64,000 nucleotides of DNA from an uncultured Desulfovibrio sp. (GCA_913063155.1 CAJXYU010000001.1:806001-870000), one strand, 5' to 3'. Counted from the first letter of the stretch, positions 34,377-44,243 are shown. Notes: generated by a model not told the origin, from the sequence alone. A program made the numbers and translations.

Positions 34377-35006
34377 ATGAGTCTGGACAGTTACATCACA
34401 TACATTCTCGCCACAACGCTTATTTTATTTATACCGGGGCCGACAATTATCCTGGTTGTCAGCCAGGCAGTGGCTCATGGACGCAAGTCGGTCATACCGC
34501 TCGCCGCAGGCGTTGTATTTGGCGACTTTACGGCAATGACCCTTTCTCTTCTGGGGCTGGGCGCAATTATGAGTGTTTCCGCCACCCTCTTCTCATTGTT
34601 TAAATGGGGCGGAGCAGTGTATCTGTTCTATCTGGGTATCAGCATGTGGAGAGCAAAGCCGGAAAACGGCCTCAATCAACAGGAAAACAAGAAAATTTCG
34701 TCACGCTCACTTTTCAGAAGCTCTTTCATCGTCACAGCCCTCAACCCTAAGGGGATCGCCTTTTTTGTGGCTTTTTTACCACAATTCATCACCCACGACA
34801 GCCCTGTACCGAACCAATTGCTCTTGCTGGGGGGGACCTTTTTGCTTTTAGCCCTGATCAACGCCTCACTATATGCGATGTTCGCCAGCCGGCTGAGAGA
34901 CATGATACGAAAGACGGGCGTACGTAAATGGTTCAATCGTTGCGGCGGCACTGCACTGATCGGCGCCGTTTTTTTCACGGCCGGTATGCAACGTTCGACA
35001 TCGTAG
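34377..35006 (+). CDS. LysE/RhtB family exporter
   Basis: A 209-residue inner-membrane exporter with six hydrophobic segments. The family signature is PGPTIILVVSQAVAHGRKSVIPLAAGVVFGD near the start, then NPKGIAFFVAFLPQF. Members export amino acids or homoserine lactones. GGAGGG precedes the ATG. Its base composition appears lower in G+C than neighbours, and it stands alone between a membrane-protein gene and the convergent HDOD gene, so it may have been acquired. Confidence 0.9.
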   Translation: MSLDSYITYILATTLILFIPGPTIILVVSQAVAHGRKSVIPLAAGVVFGDFTAMTLSLLGLGAIMSVSATLFSLFKWGGAVYLFYLGISMWRAKPENGLNQQENKKISSRSLFRSSFIVTALNPKGIAFFVAFLPQFITHDSPVPNQLLLLGGTFLLLALINASLYAMFASRLRDMIRKTGVRKWFNRCGGTALIGAVFFTAGMQRSTS

Positions 35007-35101
35007 CGTTGTCATTGTCAGCCTCTACAGCCATCATTGGATTTCCAGTCCTCTTGCCCCGACTTTTCTGCAATATGCGGGCAATCTCGCTTGGCTGACC
35101 A

Positions 35102-35136
35102 GAAAAAAAGCCGCAACTCCCTAGGGAAGTGCGGCC
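35102..35136 (-). terminator. Terminator after the HDOD gene
   Basis: GCCGCA (35110-35115) and TGCGGC (35130-35135) enclose a CTCCC/GGGA inner stem; a seven-T run follows on the minus strand. Confidence 0.85.
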
Positions 35137-35157
35137 TCCTTGTTCATTGCCGGGGAA

Positions 35158-36375
35158 CTAGAAAAACGCACTTAGAATCTGCTCGATCTGCTCATCGTGC
35201 TTGCCCAGAATTTCACGAAGGAACTCCGAGCTCAACCCAAGGAGCTCCCAGGCGCCGTCCTCGATGCCGGGAATGGCGTACATGCCGCCATCCGCAACGC
35301 CCACGGCGTTGGCCATATTGTCCGCAAGATGGACAATGGCCGGTTCCAGGGGATTGGGTCGGACCATGGGATCGTGGTGATGGTCGATGGCTTCGGATAA
35401 ATTTTCCGGGAATTTCCAGGCCTTGAGCAACACCTCGCTCACCGCCGTGTGGCTGTAGCCGATGACGCTGATCTCGGCCTCGTACAGGGGAATACTGTTT
35501 TCCCGGGCAAAAAGCATGGCCTCGCGCGAGGCGTAAGGCAGTTTCTTGAACATGATCAGACGGCCGACATCGTGCAGCAACCCGGCAATGAACAGCCGCT
35601 CGGACTGAATGCCTTCCTGTTGCTCGGCAATGAGCTTGGAGAAAATGCCGCAGGAAATGGAATGACGCCAGAACATTTCCATGTTGATGAGTTCCGGCGG
35701 AATATCCTTAAAGTAGTTGATGGTGGAGATGCCCAGAGCCAGGGTAGACAGTTCCTTGCCTCCCACCAGGGCAATGGCCCGGCTGATGGAGTCGATGGAA
35801 GACGGGAATCCGTAAAACGGGCTGTTGACCAGCTTGAGCAGCTTGGCCGAAAGTCCCACGTCCGTGCTGACCACCGTGGCCAGCCTGTCTGCCGACACGT
35901 TGGGAGAATCCAACACCTCGCGGATGCGGAAATAAATGTCCGGAAAGCTCTCCAACTCGGTTTCGTTTTTGGCAATCTCCTCGGGACCGCCCATGTCCTT
36001 GAGAAACAGATCCTCAAGATGATCCACGGTCTGTGCGCGACGCTCTTCCACGGTGGGCAACGTCCACCCCGCAGCCACTCGCGACGCGGTGCGCTCCAAG
36101 GCTATGCGGAACAGCTCCATGACCGCCGGATGATCCGGATTGGAATACAGAAAATAGTCCCGCACATAGTCTTCGATATCCTGCAAGGCTCCATTGTCCA
36201 GCTCCACGGAAGGTCCTACCACATCCACTTCTTCGACACCCATGCGGTCCAGCAGTTGAATGTGTTTCTCCTCAAGCTCCATCCCGCAGGGCAAGAGCAA
36301 CCTGCCGTCCCTGCTTCTCAGATCGCACGAGAGGATCATACCGGTTTTGATCTCGTCAGTACGCAATTTCGTCAC
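35158..36375 (-). CDS. HDOD-domain signalling protein
   Basis: A 405-residue cytoplasmic protein. An N-terminal module (about 1-60) begins KTGMILSCDLRSRDGRLLL, as found before HD-GYP domains. The HDOD domain (about 150-350) shows LLKLVNSPFYGFPSSIDSISRAIALVGGKEL, LFIAGLLHDVGRL and AIDHHHDP. HDOD proteins usually act in regulatory networks without proven catalysis. The start is a GTG at 36375 after AAAGG. It follows cheR by 18 bp, so they share an operon and a link to chemotaxis is likely. Confidence 0.9.
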   Translation of the reverse strand: MTKLRTDEIKTGMILSCDLRSRDGRLLLPCGMELEEKHIQLLDRMGVEEVDVVGPSVELDNGALQDIEDYVRDYFLYSNPDHPAVMELFRIALERTASRVAAGWTLPTVEERRAQTVDHLEDLFLKDMGGPEEIAKNETELESFPDIYFRIREVLDSPNVSADRLATVVSTDVGLSAKLLKLVNSPFYGFPSSIDSISRAIALVGGKELSTLALGISTINYFKDIPPELINMEMFWRHSISCGIFSKLIAEQQEGIQSERLFIAGLLHDVGRLIMFKKLPYASREAMLFARENSIPLYEAEISVIGYSHTAVSEVLLKAWKFPENLSEAIDHHHDPMVRPNPLEPAIVHLADNMANAVGVADGGMYAIPGIEDGAWELLGLSSEFLREILGKHDEQIEQILSAFF

Positions 36376-36393
36376 AGCCTTTCCCCCGCTCCC

Positions 36394-37266
36394 CTACTCT
36401 TTCTTGTAGGCAATGGTTCCGGGATAGAATACCGGCTTGAATGCCTTGGTGATCTTGTGCAGTGATTCGGAATGCCCGAGCATGAGGTACCCGCCGTCCA
36501 AAAGATTGTCGTAATACGAATTGATGACCTTCTTTTTCATGTCCTGGTCAAAGTAGATGATCACATTGCGGCAGAACACGATGTGGGAACGGGGCACGCG
36601 CTTGAGCGCCAAGGCATCGTTCAGATTAAGCAACTTGAAATCCACCATCTTGGCCACCTCGGGCTTGATGCGCCAGCCGCCTGTCTCCATGGTGAAATAT
36701 TTTTTCTGTATCTGTTCGGGCGTGGTCTTCATGGCGTACTCGTTGTACAGACCGTCGCGGGCTTTTTGAATCATGGCCATGGACAGGTCGTTGGCCGTGA
36801 TCCGAATCTTCCAGCGGGCGGCCTCCATACCGAGAGTCTCATAAAGCAGAATGGCCAAGGTATAGGGCTCTTCGCCGGAGGAACATCCCGCGGACCAGAT
36901 ATGCATTTCACTCTTGCCCTGCTTGCGGATATTTTCGATCACCTCTTTAAGCACGTTGGCCTGAAAGGCGTCCAATTGCTTGATGTCGCGGTAGAAGCTG
37001 GTTTCGTTGGTCGTAATGAGCTCAAAGAGTTTCACCAGCTCTTCCTTGCGGTTGGAATCGAACTTGAGAAACTTGAGATAGTCGCCGAAGCTGGACAGGC
37101 TCAGCTCCTGCAGCCGCTTGCGAAACCTGCTCTCAAAAAGGTACTTTCGCTTTTCATCGACAAATATCCCGCTCTTTTCATAAATGAAATCGCGAAGTTG
37201 CACAAACTCATCGTCTGTGATCGCGACCCCTTTACGCAAAGAAATGGAACTCGAAAACAATGACAT
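36394..37266 (-). CDS. cheR: Chemotaxis protein methyltransferase CheR
   Basis: A 290-residue SAM-dependent enzyme that methylates glutamates on chemoreceptors. The N-terminal helical domain (about 15-95) includes TTNETSFYRD; the catalytic domain has WSAGCSSGEEPYTLAI, ANDLS, and IVFCRNVIIYFD, all diagnostic. GAGGG precedes the ATG. It is the first gene of a cheR-HDOD pair. Confidence 0.96.
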   Translation of the reverse strand: MSLFSSSISLRKGVAITDDEFVQLRDFIYEKSGIFVDEKRKYLFESRFRKRLQELSLSSFGDYLKFLKFDSNRKEELVKLFELITTNETSFYRDIKQLDAFQANVLKEVIENIRKQGKSEMHIWSAGCSSGEEPYTLAILLYETLGMEAARWKIRITANDLSMAMIQKARDGLYNEYAMKTTPEQIQKKYFTMETGGWRIKPEVAKMVDFKLLNLNDALALKRVPRSHIVFCRNVIIYFDQDMKKKVINSYYDNLLDGGYLMLGHSESLHKITKAFKPVFYPGTIAYKKE

Positions 37267-37570
37267 CAGTAACCCTCATTCGCCCCCGCAGGGAAAAAAT
37301 AGCTCTCAGATCGCAATACAACTAGCGGTTAATGCCTCGGACGTAAATCCCTTCCCTTAGTGTAGGACAATACGTAACAATCTGACAAAAGTGAACAATC
37401 AAACACATGTTTCGTTAAATTCCTGCAAATTACCCTCAACTATACATGCCGCAACGTAGTACAGCCAGCCTTCATGCATCGCAAACCGGGAATTATAACC
37501 CAGCTAACACGCTTTGAAGGAGCCCCTTTTTGGCGTACAGATTCCAAGAGACGCAACAGGGAAAAAGCCC
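37267..37570. other. Gap between cheR and a divergent kinase
   Basis: About 300 bp with no gene. It is A+T-rich in the middle and must hold the promoters of both divergent genes, but I see no clear -35/-10 pair, palindrome or hairpin. Confidence 0.5.
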
Positions 37571-39619
37571 ATGCCAGAAAAACACCTTGAATCCCCCATC
37601 TCCAAGCTCAACCGGCTCTTCAGCAGGCTCGGCGCCGATCCTGAAAAAAACATCACCATGATCGTTGAGGCCGCCGCCGACATACTCCTCGGCGTCTGCG
37701 CCCTGTTCAACCGTTTGGATCAGGAGGACAAGTCCCTGTGCGCCTGGTCTACCGCCAACGCCCCCGAGAACCTCCCCGAACGGGACAACCCCGAAGGGCA
37801 CATCTGTTACGAAGCCACCATCAAGGGCCGGGACAAACCCGTAGTCATCCCTGACATCCGGGAAACCCTGTACGCCGTAACGGACTCAAACGTCGCCCGT
37901 TACGGCCTGCGTTCCTACCTGGGCTACCCGGTGCGGCGCAGCGGCAGGGCCATCGGCGCACTGTGCGTGGTGGACGTGAAGACGCGCGACTTCAGCGAGG
38001 ACGAGGTGAATCTCATCTCCACCTTGGCCAAGGCCATCTCCCTTGAAGAGGAACGAAAACAGATCGCAGAACAATACGCGACCTCCCAGGCGATGGTCGA
38101 ACAGATGCAACGCCTGGCCGCCATCGGCGGCTGGGAAATGGACCCCGAGACCCTTGAGGGGACCAGTACCGGGGAACTGAACCGCATTCTCGACCTGCTC
38201 CCCACCGCACAGGTTCCGAACGCGGACGCGTTCCTGGCCATGTGCTATTCCGACGAAGACAAACGCACGGTAGCGGCGGCCATCCGACAAATGAGCACCA
38301 GCCCGGACCCACAGCCCGTGGAAGCGCGCATTCGGACAGGAGCGGGCAGGATCAAATGGTTCAAGGCCATCGGCCAGACCCGCTTCGAAAACGGAAACCC
38401 GGTCCGCACGTTCGGATCGCTACAGGACATCACCGACTACAAGGAGATCCAGGAGCGGCTCACCGAGGCCAAAACAGCTGCGGAAAGAGCCAGCATGGCC
38501 AAGTCCAGATTCCTGGCCAACATGAGCCACGAGGTGCGCACCCCGCTCAACGGCGTTCTGGGCATGCTCCAACTGGTCCTGCGCACGGACCTGACCAACG
38601 AACAACGCGAATACCTGGAAGTTGGCCTGCATTCCTGCCGAGGTCTGCTCACGGTCATCAACGACCTGCTGGATCTGGCCAAGATCGAGGCCGGAAAAGT
38701 CACTCTGTCCGAAGAACCACTTTTCCTCACGGACATCATCAGCGCGGCCTGTCAGGGCTTCAGCCACCAAATCATGGGGCAGGACGTAAAACTCTCCTAC
38801 TCCGTTGACAGCCGCACCCCCAACAATCTGCTGGGAGACGCCGGACGCCTAAGCCAAATTCTTTTCAACCTGGTGAGCAATGCCGTGAAATTCACGCCCA
38901 CCGGCAGCATCCGGCTGGACGTGTCACCCGTGTTCCGGCAGCAGGACCAGACCCGCATCCTGTTCACCGTGCAGGATACCGGTGTGGGCATCCCTGACGA
39001 CGCCCTGGAGCGGGCCTTCGAACCCTTTGAGCAGATAGACGCCCCCCTCAAGGAAAAGGTCCGAGGCACGGGCCTGGGACTGGGCATCGTGCGCAAGCTC
39101 GTGGAGGTCATGGGCGGGACCCTGTCCGTCAAAAGCGCACCAGGAGCCGGCACAACGGTCTTTGTTTCCCTGCCTTTCAAGATGTCCCCGGACGAAGCCC
39201 CGAGCGCAAACACGCAACCCGGCGGCAGCACCGGAGGCATGCGCATCCTCCTGGTGGAAGACAACCCCGTGAACCTGACCGCGCCCAAGCTTTTTCTGGA
39301 AAAGATCGGCAATGTGGTGGATGCGGCCGAAAACGGAACAATAGCCATGACTGCCGTGAGGAAAAACCGTTACGATGTCATCTTCATGGACCTGGAGATG
39401 CCGGAAATGGACGGCATCGAAACCACCCGCCGCATCCGGGAGACCAAAGGCTTGGCGACCCCCAACGACACCCCCATCATCGCCCTCACGGCCTATGCCT
39501 TTGCCGCTGACCGAGAGCGGTGCTTCAAGGCAGGCATGGACGCATTCCTACCTAAACCGGTGGACTTCAAGGAAATCGAGCAGGTGCTGATCACTATTCG
39601 TAAAAACGCAAAGCGCTGA
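37571..39619 (+). CDS. Soluble hybrid histidine kinase (GAF-PAS-HisKA-HATPase-REC)
   Basis: A 682-residue cytoplasmic kinase. Domains: GAF (about 20-165, with LGYPVRRSGRAIGALCVVD), PAS (about 190-305), HisKA (about 320-385, H-box SHEVRTPLNG), HATPase (about 430-550, with [12 protein letters not shown]) and a receiver (about 572-690, LLVEDN, FMDLEMPEMDG and LPKP). It has no membrane segment. The ATG at 37571 is used since AGGGA lies upstream; a TTG at 37514 keeps the frame open. No output regulator is adjacent. Confidence 0.93.
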   Translation: MPEKHLESPISKLNRLFSRLGADPEKNITMIVEAAADILLGVCALFNRLDQEDKSLCAWSTANAPENLPERDNPEGHICYEATIKGRDKPVVIPDIRETLYAVTDSNVARYGLRSYLGYPVRRSGRAIGALCVVDVKTRDFSEDEVNLISTLAKAISLEEERKQIAEQYATSQAMVEQMQRLAAIGGWEMDPETLEGTSTGELNRILDLLPTAQVPNADAFLAMCYSDEDKRTVAAAIRQMSTSPDPQPVEARIRTGAGRIKWFKAIGQTRFENGNPVRTFGSLQDITDYKEIQERLTEAKTAAERASMAKSRFLANMSHEVRTPLNGVLGMLQLVLRTDLTNEQREYLEVGLHSCRGLLTVINDLLDLAKIEAGKVTLSEEPLFLTDIISAACQGFSHQIMGQDVKLSYSVDSRTPNNLLGDAGRLSQILFNLVSNAVKFTPTGSIRLDVSPVFRQQDQTRILFTVQDTGVGIPDDALERAFEPFEQIDAPLKEKVRGTGLGLGIVRKLVEVMGGTLSVKSAPGAGTTVFVSLPFKMSPDEAPSANTQPGGSTGGMRILLVEDNPVNLTAPKLFLEKIGNVVDAAENGTIAMTAVRKNRYDVIFMDLEMPEMDGIETTRRIRETKGLATPNDTPIIALTAYAFAADRERCFKAGMDAFLPKPVDFKEIEQVLITIRKNAKR

Positions 39620-39652
39620 AAAAAGGCCGCCTCCCGTTGGGAAGCGGCCGCT
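39618..39652 (-). terminator. Terminator after buk (convergent)
   Basis: GGCCGC (39625-39630) pairs with GCGGCC (39644-39649) with an inner CCC/GGG stem; the T-run is on the minus strand, after the butyrate kinase gene. It may also stop the plus-strand kinase transcript. Confidence 0.8.
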
Positions 39653-39673
39653 CACTCCGATTCCTTTCAGGCA

Positions 39674-40753
39674 CTAGCCTTCGTACTGCCTGGTCTCTAC
39701 TTCGCCGGACAGCGCCATGACGGCTCCCTGTGCAAGAGCCTCCATTTCCACGCTGCCGGGAATATGCACGATCTCGCCCAATCCGGAGAGCAGCCGCCTC
39801 AACTCGTCCATGAGCGGCTTGCAGCGGGACATACCACCGGTGATGACGATGGCGTCCACCCGGTCCTTTTCCCCGTCCAAGGCCGCCGGAAGCATGGAGG
39901 CAATGTGCTTGGCCACGTTATAGACCATGGCCCGGAAGACCCGGGAATACTCCTCGTCGCCCTCCAGCACCCGCTTTTCCACCTCCATCATGTTGTTGGT
40001 ACCCAGATGGGCCCAGACACCGCCCTCGCGCAAGATGGTCAGCCGCAGGGAGTCGAAGCTCTCGCCGTCCCGCATGCGTTCCAGAACGGGCAACACAGGC
40101 AGGGCGCCGGTCCGCTCCGGCGTGAACGGCCCTTCGCCGTCCAGGCCGTTGGTCACATCAGTGACCCGCCCCCTGTGGTGCGCGCCTATGGACATGCCCC
40201 CGCCCATATGAGTGACGATGAAACAGGAGTCCTCGTAACGAATGCCAAGCCGTTCGGCGGCCACACGAGCGGCCCCGCGCTGGTTCAAGGCATGGAACAC
40301 GCTGCGCCGTTCAATGCCGGGCATGCCCGTAAGGCGGGCCCGTTCATCCATCTCATCAGTGACCACCGGATCCACGATGTAGGCGGGCACTCCCCACTCC
40401 TCGGCCAGATCCCGGGCAAGGACCGCGCCGAGGTTGCACGGATGCTCGCCATATTTGTTGGACATCAGGTCGTCTATCATGTTGTCCGACACTGTGTAGG
40501 TCCCGCCTTGAAGCGGCGCCAACAGGCCGCCACGGCCGGCAATCGCGACCACGCCGGAGGCGTCCACGTTTTCCTCCTCGAGAACCTTGCGAATGGCCGC
40601 CATGCGGAATCCAATCTGGTCCTCCACCGTGGGGAAGTCGCTGAGCTCTTCCTTGGGGTGCCGAAGTTCACGCTCGAACAGCTCTTCCGTCCCCTTATAC
40701 AGGGCAAGCTTGGTGGAAGTGGAGCCGGGGTTGATCACGAAAACGAAGCTCAT
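39674..40753 (-). CDS. buk: Butyrate kinase
   Basis: A 359-residue acetokinase-family enzyme that converts acyl phosphate plus ADP to acid plus ATP. It starts with VINPGSTSTKLALY and carries GRGGLLAPLQGGTYTV, HMGGGMSIGAHHRGRVTDV and GGMSRCKPLM. Its start overlaps the ptb stop by four bases (ATGA). With Ptb it yields ATP by substrate-level phosphorylation, from butyryl-CoA or from branched acyl-CoAs; which is unknown. Confidence 0.95.
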   Translation of the reverse strand: MSFVFVINPGSTSTKLALYKGTEELFERELRHPKEELSDFPTVEDQIGFRMAAIRKVLEEENVDASGVVAIAGRGGLLAPLQGGTYTVSDNMIDDLMSNKYGEHPCNLGAVLARDLAEEWGVPAYIVDPVVTDEMDERARLTGMPGIERRSVFHALNQRGAARVAAERLGIRYEDSCFIVTHMGGGMSIGAHHRGRVTDVTNGLDGEGPFTPERTGALPVLPVLERMRDGESFDSLRLTILREGGVWAHLGTNNMMEVEKRVLEGDEEYSRVFRAMVYNVAKHIASMLPAALDGEKDRVDAIVITGGMSRCKPLMDELRRLLSGLGEIVHIPGSVEMEALAQGAVMALSGEVETRQYEG

Positions 40754-41685
40754 TTCTGGGCCTCCATGCCGAGATAGGCGGCAAGCGCCAGTGAATAAAA
40801 TTTTGACTTGTCCGAATCACCGCGGGATGGAACCACCACGGGCACCTTGCTGCCCACCACTACGCCGGCCATGGGTATCCTACAGTAGGAGTTCAACGCC
40901 TTGTACAAAAGATTCCCAGCTTCGATGTCCGGGGTCAGCAGGATATCGGCGCACCCGGCCACGGGTCCGTCCACACCCTTGCAGGCCGCGCTTTCCGGGT
41001 TCACCGCCAAGTCCAGGGACAGGGGGCCGTGCACCCGGGCATCGCCGAATTCGCCCTGGGAGGCCATCTTGGTGATGACGTCCGCGTCCAAGGTGGCGGG
41101 CATGGCCGGATAGTTGACCTTTTCCGTGGCCGCCAGAATGGCGCAGCGAGGTTTTTCCACCCCAAGCATCCTGGCCACGTTGATGGCGTTCTTGAGGATG
41201 TCCACCTTGCGTTGCAGGTTGGGATCTATGTTCACGCCCGCGTCGGTCAGAAACATGAGACGCTCATCCGTAGGCGAGTTGTAGACGCCCACGTGGCTGA
41301 GCACGCCGGTCGCGGGCGGCACGCCGGTTTCCTTGTTGAGGACGGCCTTGAGCAGGGTGGCCGTGGAGACGAGCCCCTTCATGACCAGAGCCACCTCCTT
41401 GTCCCGGAAAAGCCGCACGGCTTCCATGACCGCCTGCACGTCGTCGGTCAGATGGATTTTGCGAAACGGAGAAATGTCCAGTTCCTGTTCCTCGGCGATC
41501 CGCTCGGTCTTATCGATGTCCCCCACCAGCACGGGCTCGGCAATGCCCTTCTCGTACGCCTGGACGCCGGCCCGTAGAACCACCTGTTCCGCGGAGCGGG
41601 CGATGGCCACCTTGGGAGTTCCACCATAGCCTAGGACGGCCTGAACGATGTCGTCCAGGCTGCGCATAATTCGAGATCCGGTCAT
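40750..41685 (-). CDS. ptb: Phosphate butyryltransferase
   Basis: A 311-residue phosphate acyltransferase. Visible family regions: LVMKGLVSTATLLKAVLNKETG, SHVGVY, MFLTDAGVNIDPNL, EKVNYPAMPATLDA and the late CADILLTPDIEAGNLLYKAL. It is paralogous to the gene at 2.8 kb. The ATG at 41685 starts 2 bp after the ilvN stop codon; the frame extends further upstream into ilvN. It forms an operon with ilvN upstream and buk downstream. Confidence 0.93.
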   Translation of the reverse strand: MTGSRIMRSLDDIVQAVLGYGGTPKVAIARSAEQVVLRAGVQAYEKGIAEPVLVGDIDKTERIAEEQELDISPFRKIHLTDDVQAVMEAVRLFRDKEVALVMKGLVSTATLLKAVLNKETGVPPATGVLSHVGVYNSPTDERLMFLTDAGVNIDPNLQRKVDILKNAINVARMLGVEKPRCAILAATEKVNYPAMPATLDADVITKMASQGEFGDARVHGPLSLDLAVNPESAACKGVDGPVAGCADILLTPDIEAGNLLYKALNSYCRIPMAGVVVGSKVPVVVPSRGDSDKSKFYSLALAAYLGMEAQK

Positions 41686-41687
41686 GG

Positions 41688-42167
41688 CTATTCGTCCCCG
41701 CGCTTGAGAGCGATCATGCCCGAACGACACAGGCTGCGGATGCCATAGGGGGCAAGCATGCTGATCAGGCCATTGACCCGTTCCTGATCCCCGGCCATCT
41801 CCACAGTGATGGTCTCCTGGCCCATGCCCACGACAGTGGCCCGGAACACCTCGAAAATCTGCATGATCTGGCCGGTGCTCTCCTTGGACATGTTGACTTT
41901 GATCATCACCAATTCACGGTCCACGAACTCCTTGCGCGCCAGATCGTCCACCTGGACAATAGGCTCCATGCCGGCCAGGGCTTCGGTTATCTGGTTGATC
42001 TCCGACTCTTCGCCCTCCACCTGGATCACGAGGCGCGAGACCTCGGGATTTTCGGTTTCGCCCGCTGCGATGGAACGGATGTTGGCATTGTATTTACCGA
42101 ACGCGGCCGTAATCTCGGCCAGGACGCCGGGACGGTTCTTGGCGAGGGCACTGATGGTTCTGATCAT
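41688..42167 (-). CDS. ilvN: Acetolactate synthase small (regulatory) subunit
   Basis: A 159-residue regulatory subunit. The N-terminal ACT domain shows RPGVLAEITAAFGKYNANIRSI, and the C-terminal domain carries REL.MIKV and a late CRSGMIALKRG, both typical of IlvN/IlvH. It binds valine and controls the large catalytic subunit. The large subunit gene is not beside it, which is unusual; instead ptb and buk follow. The start has GGAGC upstream. Confidence 0.9.
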   Translation of the reverse strand: MIRTISALAKNRPGVLAEITAAFGKYNANIRSIAAGETENPEVSRLVIQVEGEESEINQITEALAGMEPIVQVDDLARKEFVDRELVMIKVNMSKESTGQIMQIFEVFRATVVGMGQETITVEMAGDQERVNGLISMLAPYGIRSLCRSGMIALKRGDE

Positions 42168-42599
42168 ATTTCGGCTCCTTGAGTGAAAATTTGGAATTTC
42201 TCAATAGCACTTTGAAGGCAAAATGGAAAGTATCCGTAGGCATTGCCCTCGCTTTGTAGAATTAAATTAATTATTACATTCTTAATGCTTAATATTATTA
42301 AATTCAGAACATCTTTTACTTAACCCTTCTTGACGCCGGACTCCACAACGCCAGGATTCCGGCCCCTCCGTCCGTTCAAAAACAGGACGTGGAGTCATCC
42401 AAAAGGCGACTCGCAGTGTATGAAACAACGCATGGAAAGGTACTGTTCCCACACCGCCCCATGGCCGCAAAGTCTTACGGGGGTCCACTTGAGACGACAC
42501 CAGAGCGTTTTTCAGCGGCCCGAATAACACTTGGATTGCGTGGGAAAAGGTGCTAACAGCGAGCCGCGACGTCACAATGTTTAAGGAGTATGACACCCC
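42168..42599. other. Gap between ilvN and argS with possible structured element
   Basis: A 432-bp region with no gene. A very A+T-rich stretch lies near 42255-42305, probably promoter DNA. A compact set of nested stems is at 42339-42396 (see separate entry). The rest shows nothing I can assign. Confidence 0.55.
42339..42396 (+). ncRNA. Candidate three-way-junction RNA element
   Basis: Outer stem GACTCCAC/GTGGAGTC (42339-42346 with 42389-42396) encloses two hairpins: GCC-A-GG [ATT] CC-GGC (42350-42363), and GTCCGTT [CAAA] AAC-A-GGAC (42370-42388). Each has a single bulged A. The second hairpin abuts the outer stem with no unpaired base. It lies about 200 bp upstream of argS. No known family was recognised. 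Confidence 0.3.
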
Positions 42600-44243
42600 A
42601 TGAGAGCCAAGCTGCATCTTGAAAATACATTGAAGAAAATCCTGGCCGACAACGGCTGGAAATGGCCGGAGAAGGCCGTCATCGAGCCGCCGAAAGACAA
42701 AAAATTCGGCGACATGAGCGCCAATGTGGCCATGATGCTGGCCAAGCAGGCCCAAAAGGCCCCGCGCCAGATAGCCGAAGACATCGCCGCAGCAGCCCGA
42801 AACGACGAACTGATCGAAAAAATCGAGATCGCCGGTCCAGGCTTCCTGAATTTCACCTTTGCCCCCTCCTTTTGGCAGGACACCGTCTCCGTGATCCACA
42901 AGGCCGGGGACGACTACGGTTCCTCGAACATGGGTAAGGGAGCCCGCGTGCAAGTGGAATACGTTTCCGCCAACCCCACGGGCCCCCTGCACATCGGCCA
43001 CGGCCGAGGCGCGGCACTGGGCGACAGCCTCTGCCGCATTCTGGAAAAGGCCGGATACGACGTGGAGGCCGAATACTACGTGAACGACGCGGGCCGCCAG
43101 ATGCTCATCCTGGGCGGCTCCATCCTCTACCGCGCAAGGGAAATCAAGGGCCTGAACCCACCCGAGCCCGAAGATTACTACCGGGGTGAGTACATCAGGG
43201 ACATCGCCGAGGTAGCCCTGCAGCGTCACCCCGATCTCCTGGACAAGGCCGAAGAGGAAGCCACTCAAATCTGCAAGCTCGTCGGAATCGACATCATTTT
43301 GAACGGCATCAAGGAGGACCTCAAGGCCTTCGGCGTGCGCCACGACGTCTGGTTCTCGGAAAAAAGCCTGGTGGACGACGGCATGGTGGAAGAGACTTTC
43401 GGCGACCTGCGCAAATCCGGGCTGGGCTTCGACCAGGACGGCGCTTTCTGGTTCAAGGCCACCGAATTCGGAGACGACAAGGACCGCGTGCTGCGCAAGT
43501 CCAACGGCGACACCACCTATTTCGCCTCGGACATCGCCTACCACGACAACAAGTTCAAGCGCGGCTTCGACCATGTCATCGACATCTGGGGCGCAGACCA
43601 CCATGGCTACATCCCCCGCATGATGGCCGCCTGCGAGGCCCTCGGCCGTAAGGGACAGTTGGCCGTCATCCTGGTGAATCTGGTCAACCTGCTGCGTGAC
43701 GGTGAGCCCATCGCCATGAGCACCCGCGCAGGCCAATTCGAGACCCTCAAAGACGTTGTGGACGAAGTGGGTTCGGATGCGGCCCGGTTCATGTTCCTGT
43801 CCCGGAAGTCCGACTCGGGCCTGGATTTCGACCTGGAGCTGGTCAAGCAGAAGAGCATGGACAACCCGGTTTACTACGTGCAGTACGCCCACGCCCGGGT
43901 CTGCTCCATGAAGCGCAAGGCCGCCAAGCAGCAGATGCGGATGGCGGAACCCAACCGGGACTCCCAGGCCCTGCTCAACACCGAGCACGACCTGGATATC
44001 CTGAAGCTCCTGGATCAGTACCCGGACTTCGTGGAGGCTGCCGCTCGGGCTGAAAGCCCCCACCTTATCAGCATATTCCTGAGGGACCTTGCCTCGTCCC
44101 TCCACAGATACTATACGAACTGTCATGTGCTTTCGGCCGAGCCGGCTGTCTGTGCCGCCCGCCTCATGCTCCTCGACAGTGTGGCGGGCGTGATCCGCAA
44201 CGGCCTGGCCCTGCTGGGCGTCAGCGCGCCAGAACGTATGTAA
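42600..44243 (+). CDS. argS: Arginyl-tRNA synthetase
   Basis: A 547-residue class I aminoacyl-tRNA synthetase. The N-terminal additional domain (about 1-85) is followed by the HIGH motif in [20 protein letters not shown], then [12 protein letters not shown] and, in place of a classical [17 protein letters not shown], as is common in ArgRS. The C-terminal helical anticodon-binding domain ends in [30 protein letters not shown] site precedes the ATG. The SPOR gene follows by 23 bp. Confidence 0.97.
   Translation: MRAKLHLENTLKKILADNGWKWPEKAVIEPPKDKKFGDMSANVAMMLAKQAQKAPRQIAEDIAAAARNDELIEKIEIAGPGFLNFTFAPSFWQDTVSVIHKAGDDYGSSNMGKGARVQVEYVSANPTGPLHIGHGRGAALGDSLCRILEKAGYDVEAEYYVNDAGRQMLILGGSILYRAREIKGLNPPEPEDYYRGEYIRDIAEVALQRHPDLLDKAEEEATQICKLVGIDIILNGIKEDLKAFGVRHDVWFSEKSLVDDGMVEETFGDLRKSGLGFDQDGAFWFKATEFGDDKDRVLRKSNGDTTYFASDIAYHDNKFKRGFDHVIDIWGADHHGYIPRMMAACEALGRKGQLAVILVNLVNLLRDGEPIAMSTRAGQFETLKDVVDEVGSDAARFMFLSRKSDSGLDFDLELVKQKSMDNPVYYVQYAHARVCSMKRKAAKQQMRMAEPNRDSQALLNTEHDLDILKLLDQYPDFVEAAARAESPHLISIFLRDLASSLHRYYTNCHVLSAEPAVCAARLMLLDSVAGVIRNGLALLGVSAPERM

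Noticed and set aside
42282-44126. A 614-codon minus-strand frame opposite argS
   Set aside because: argS is unambiguous on the plus strand; this frame has no ribosome-binding site and no family pattern.
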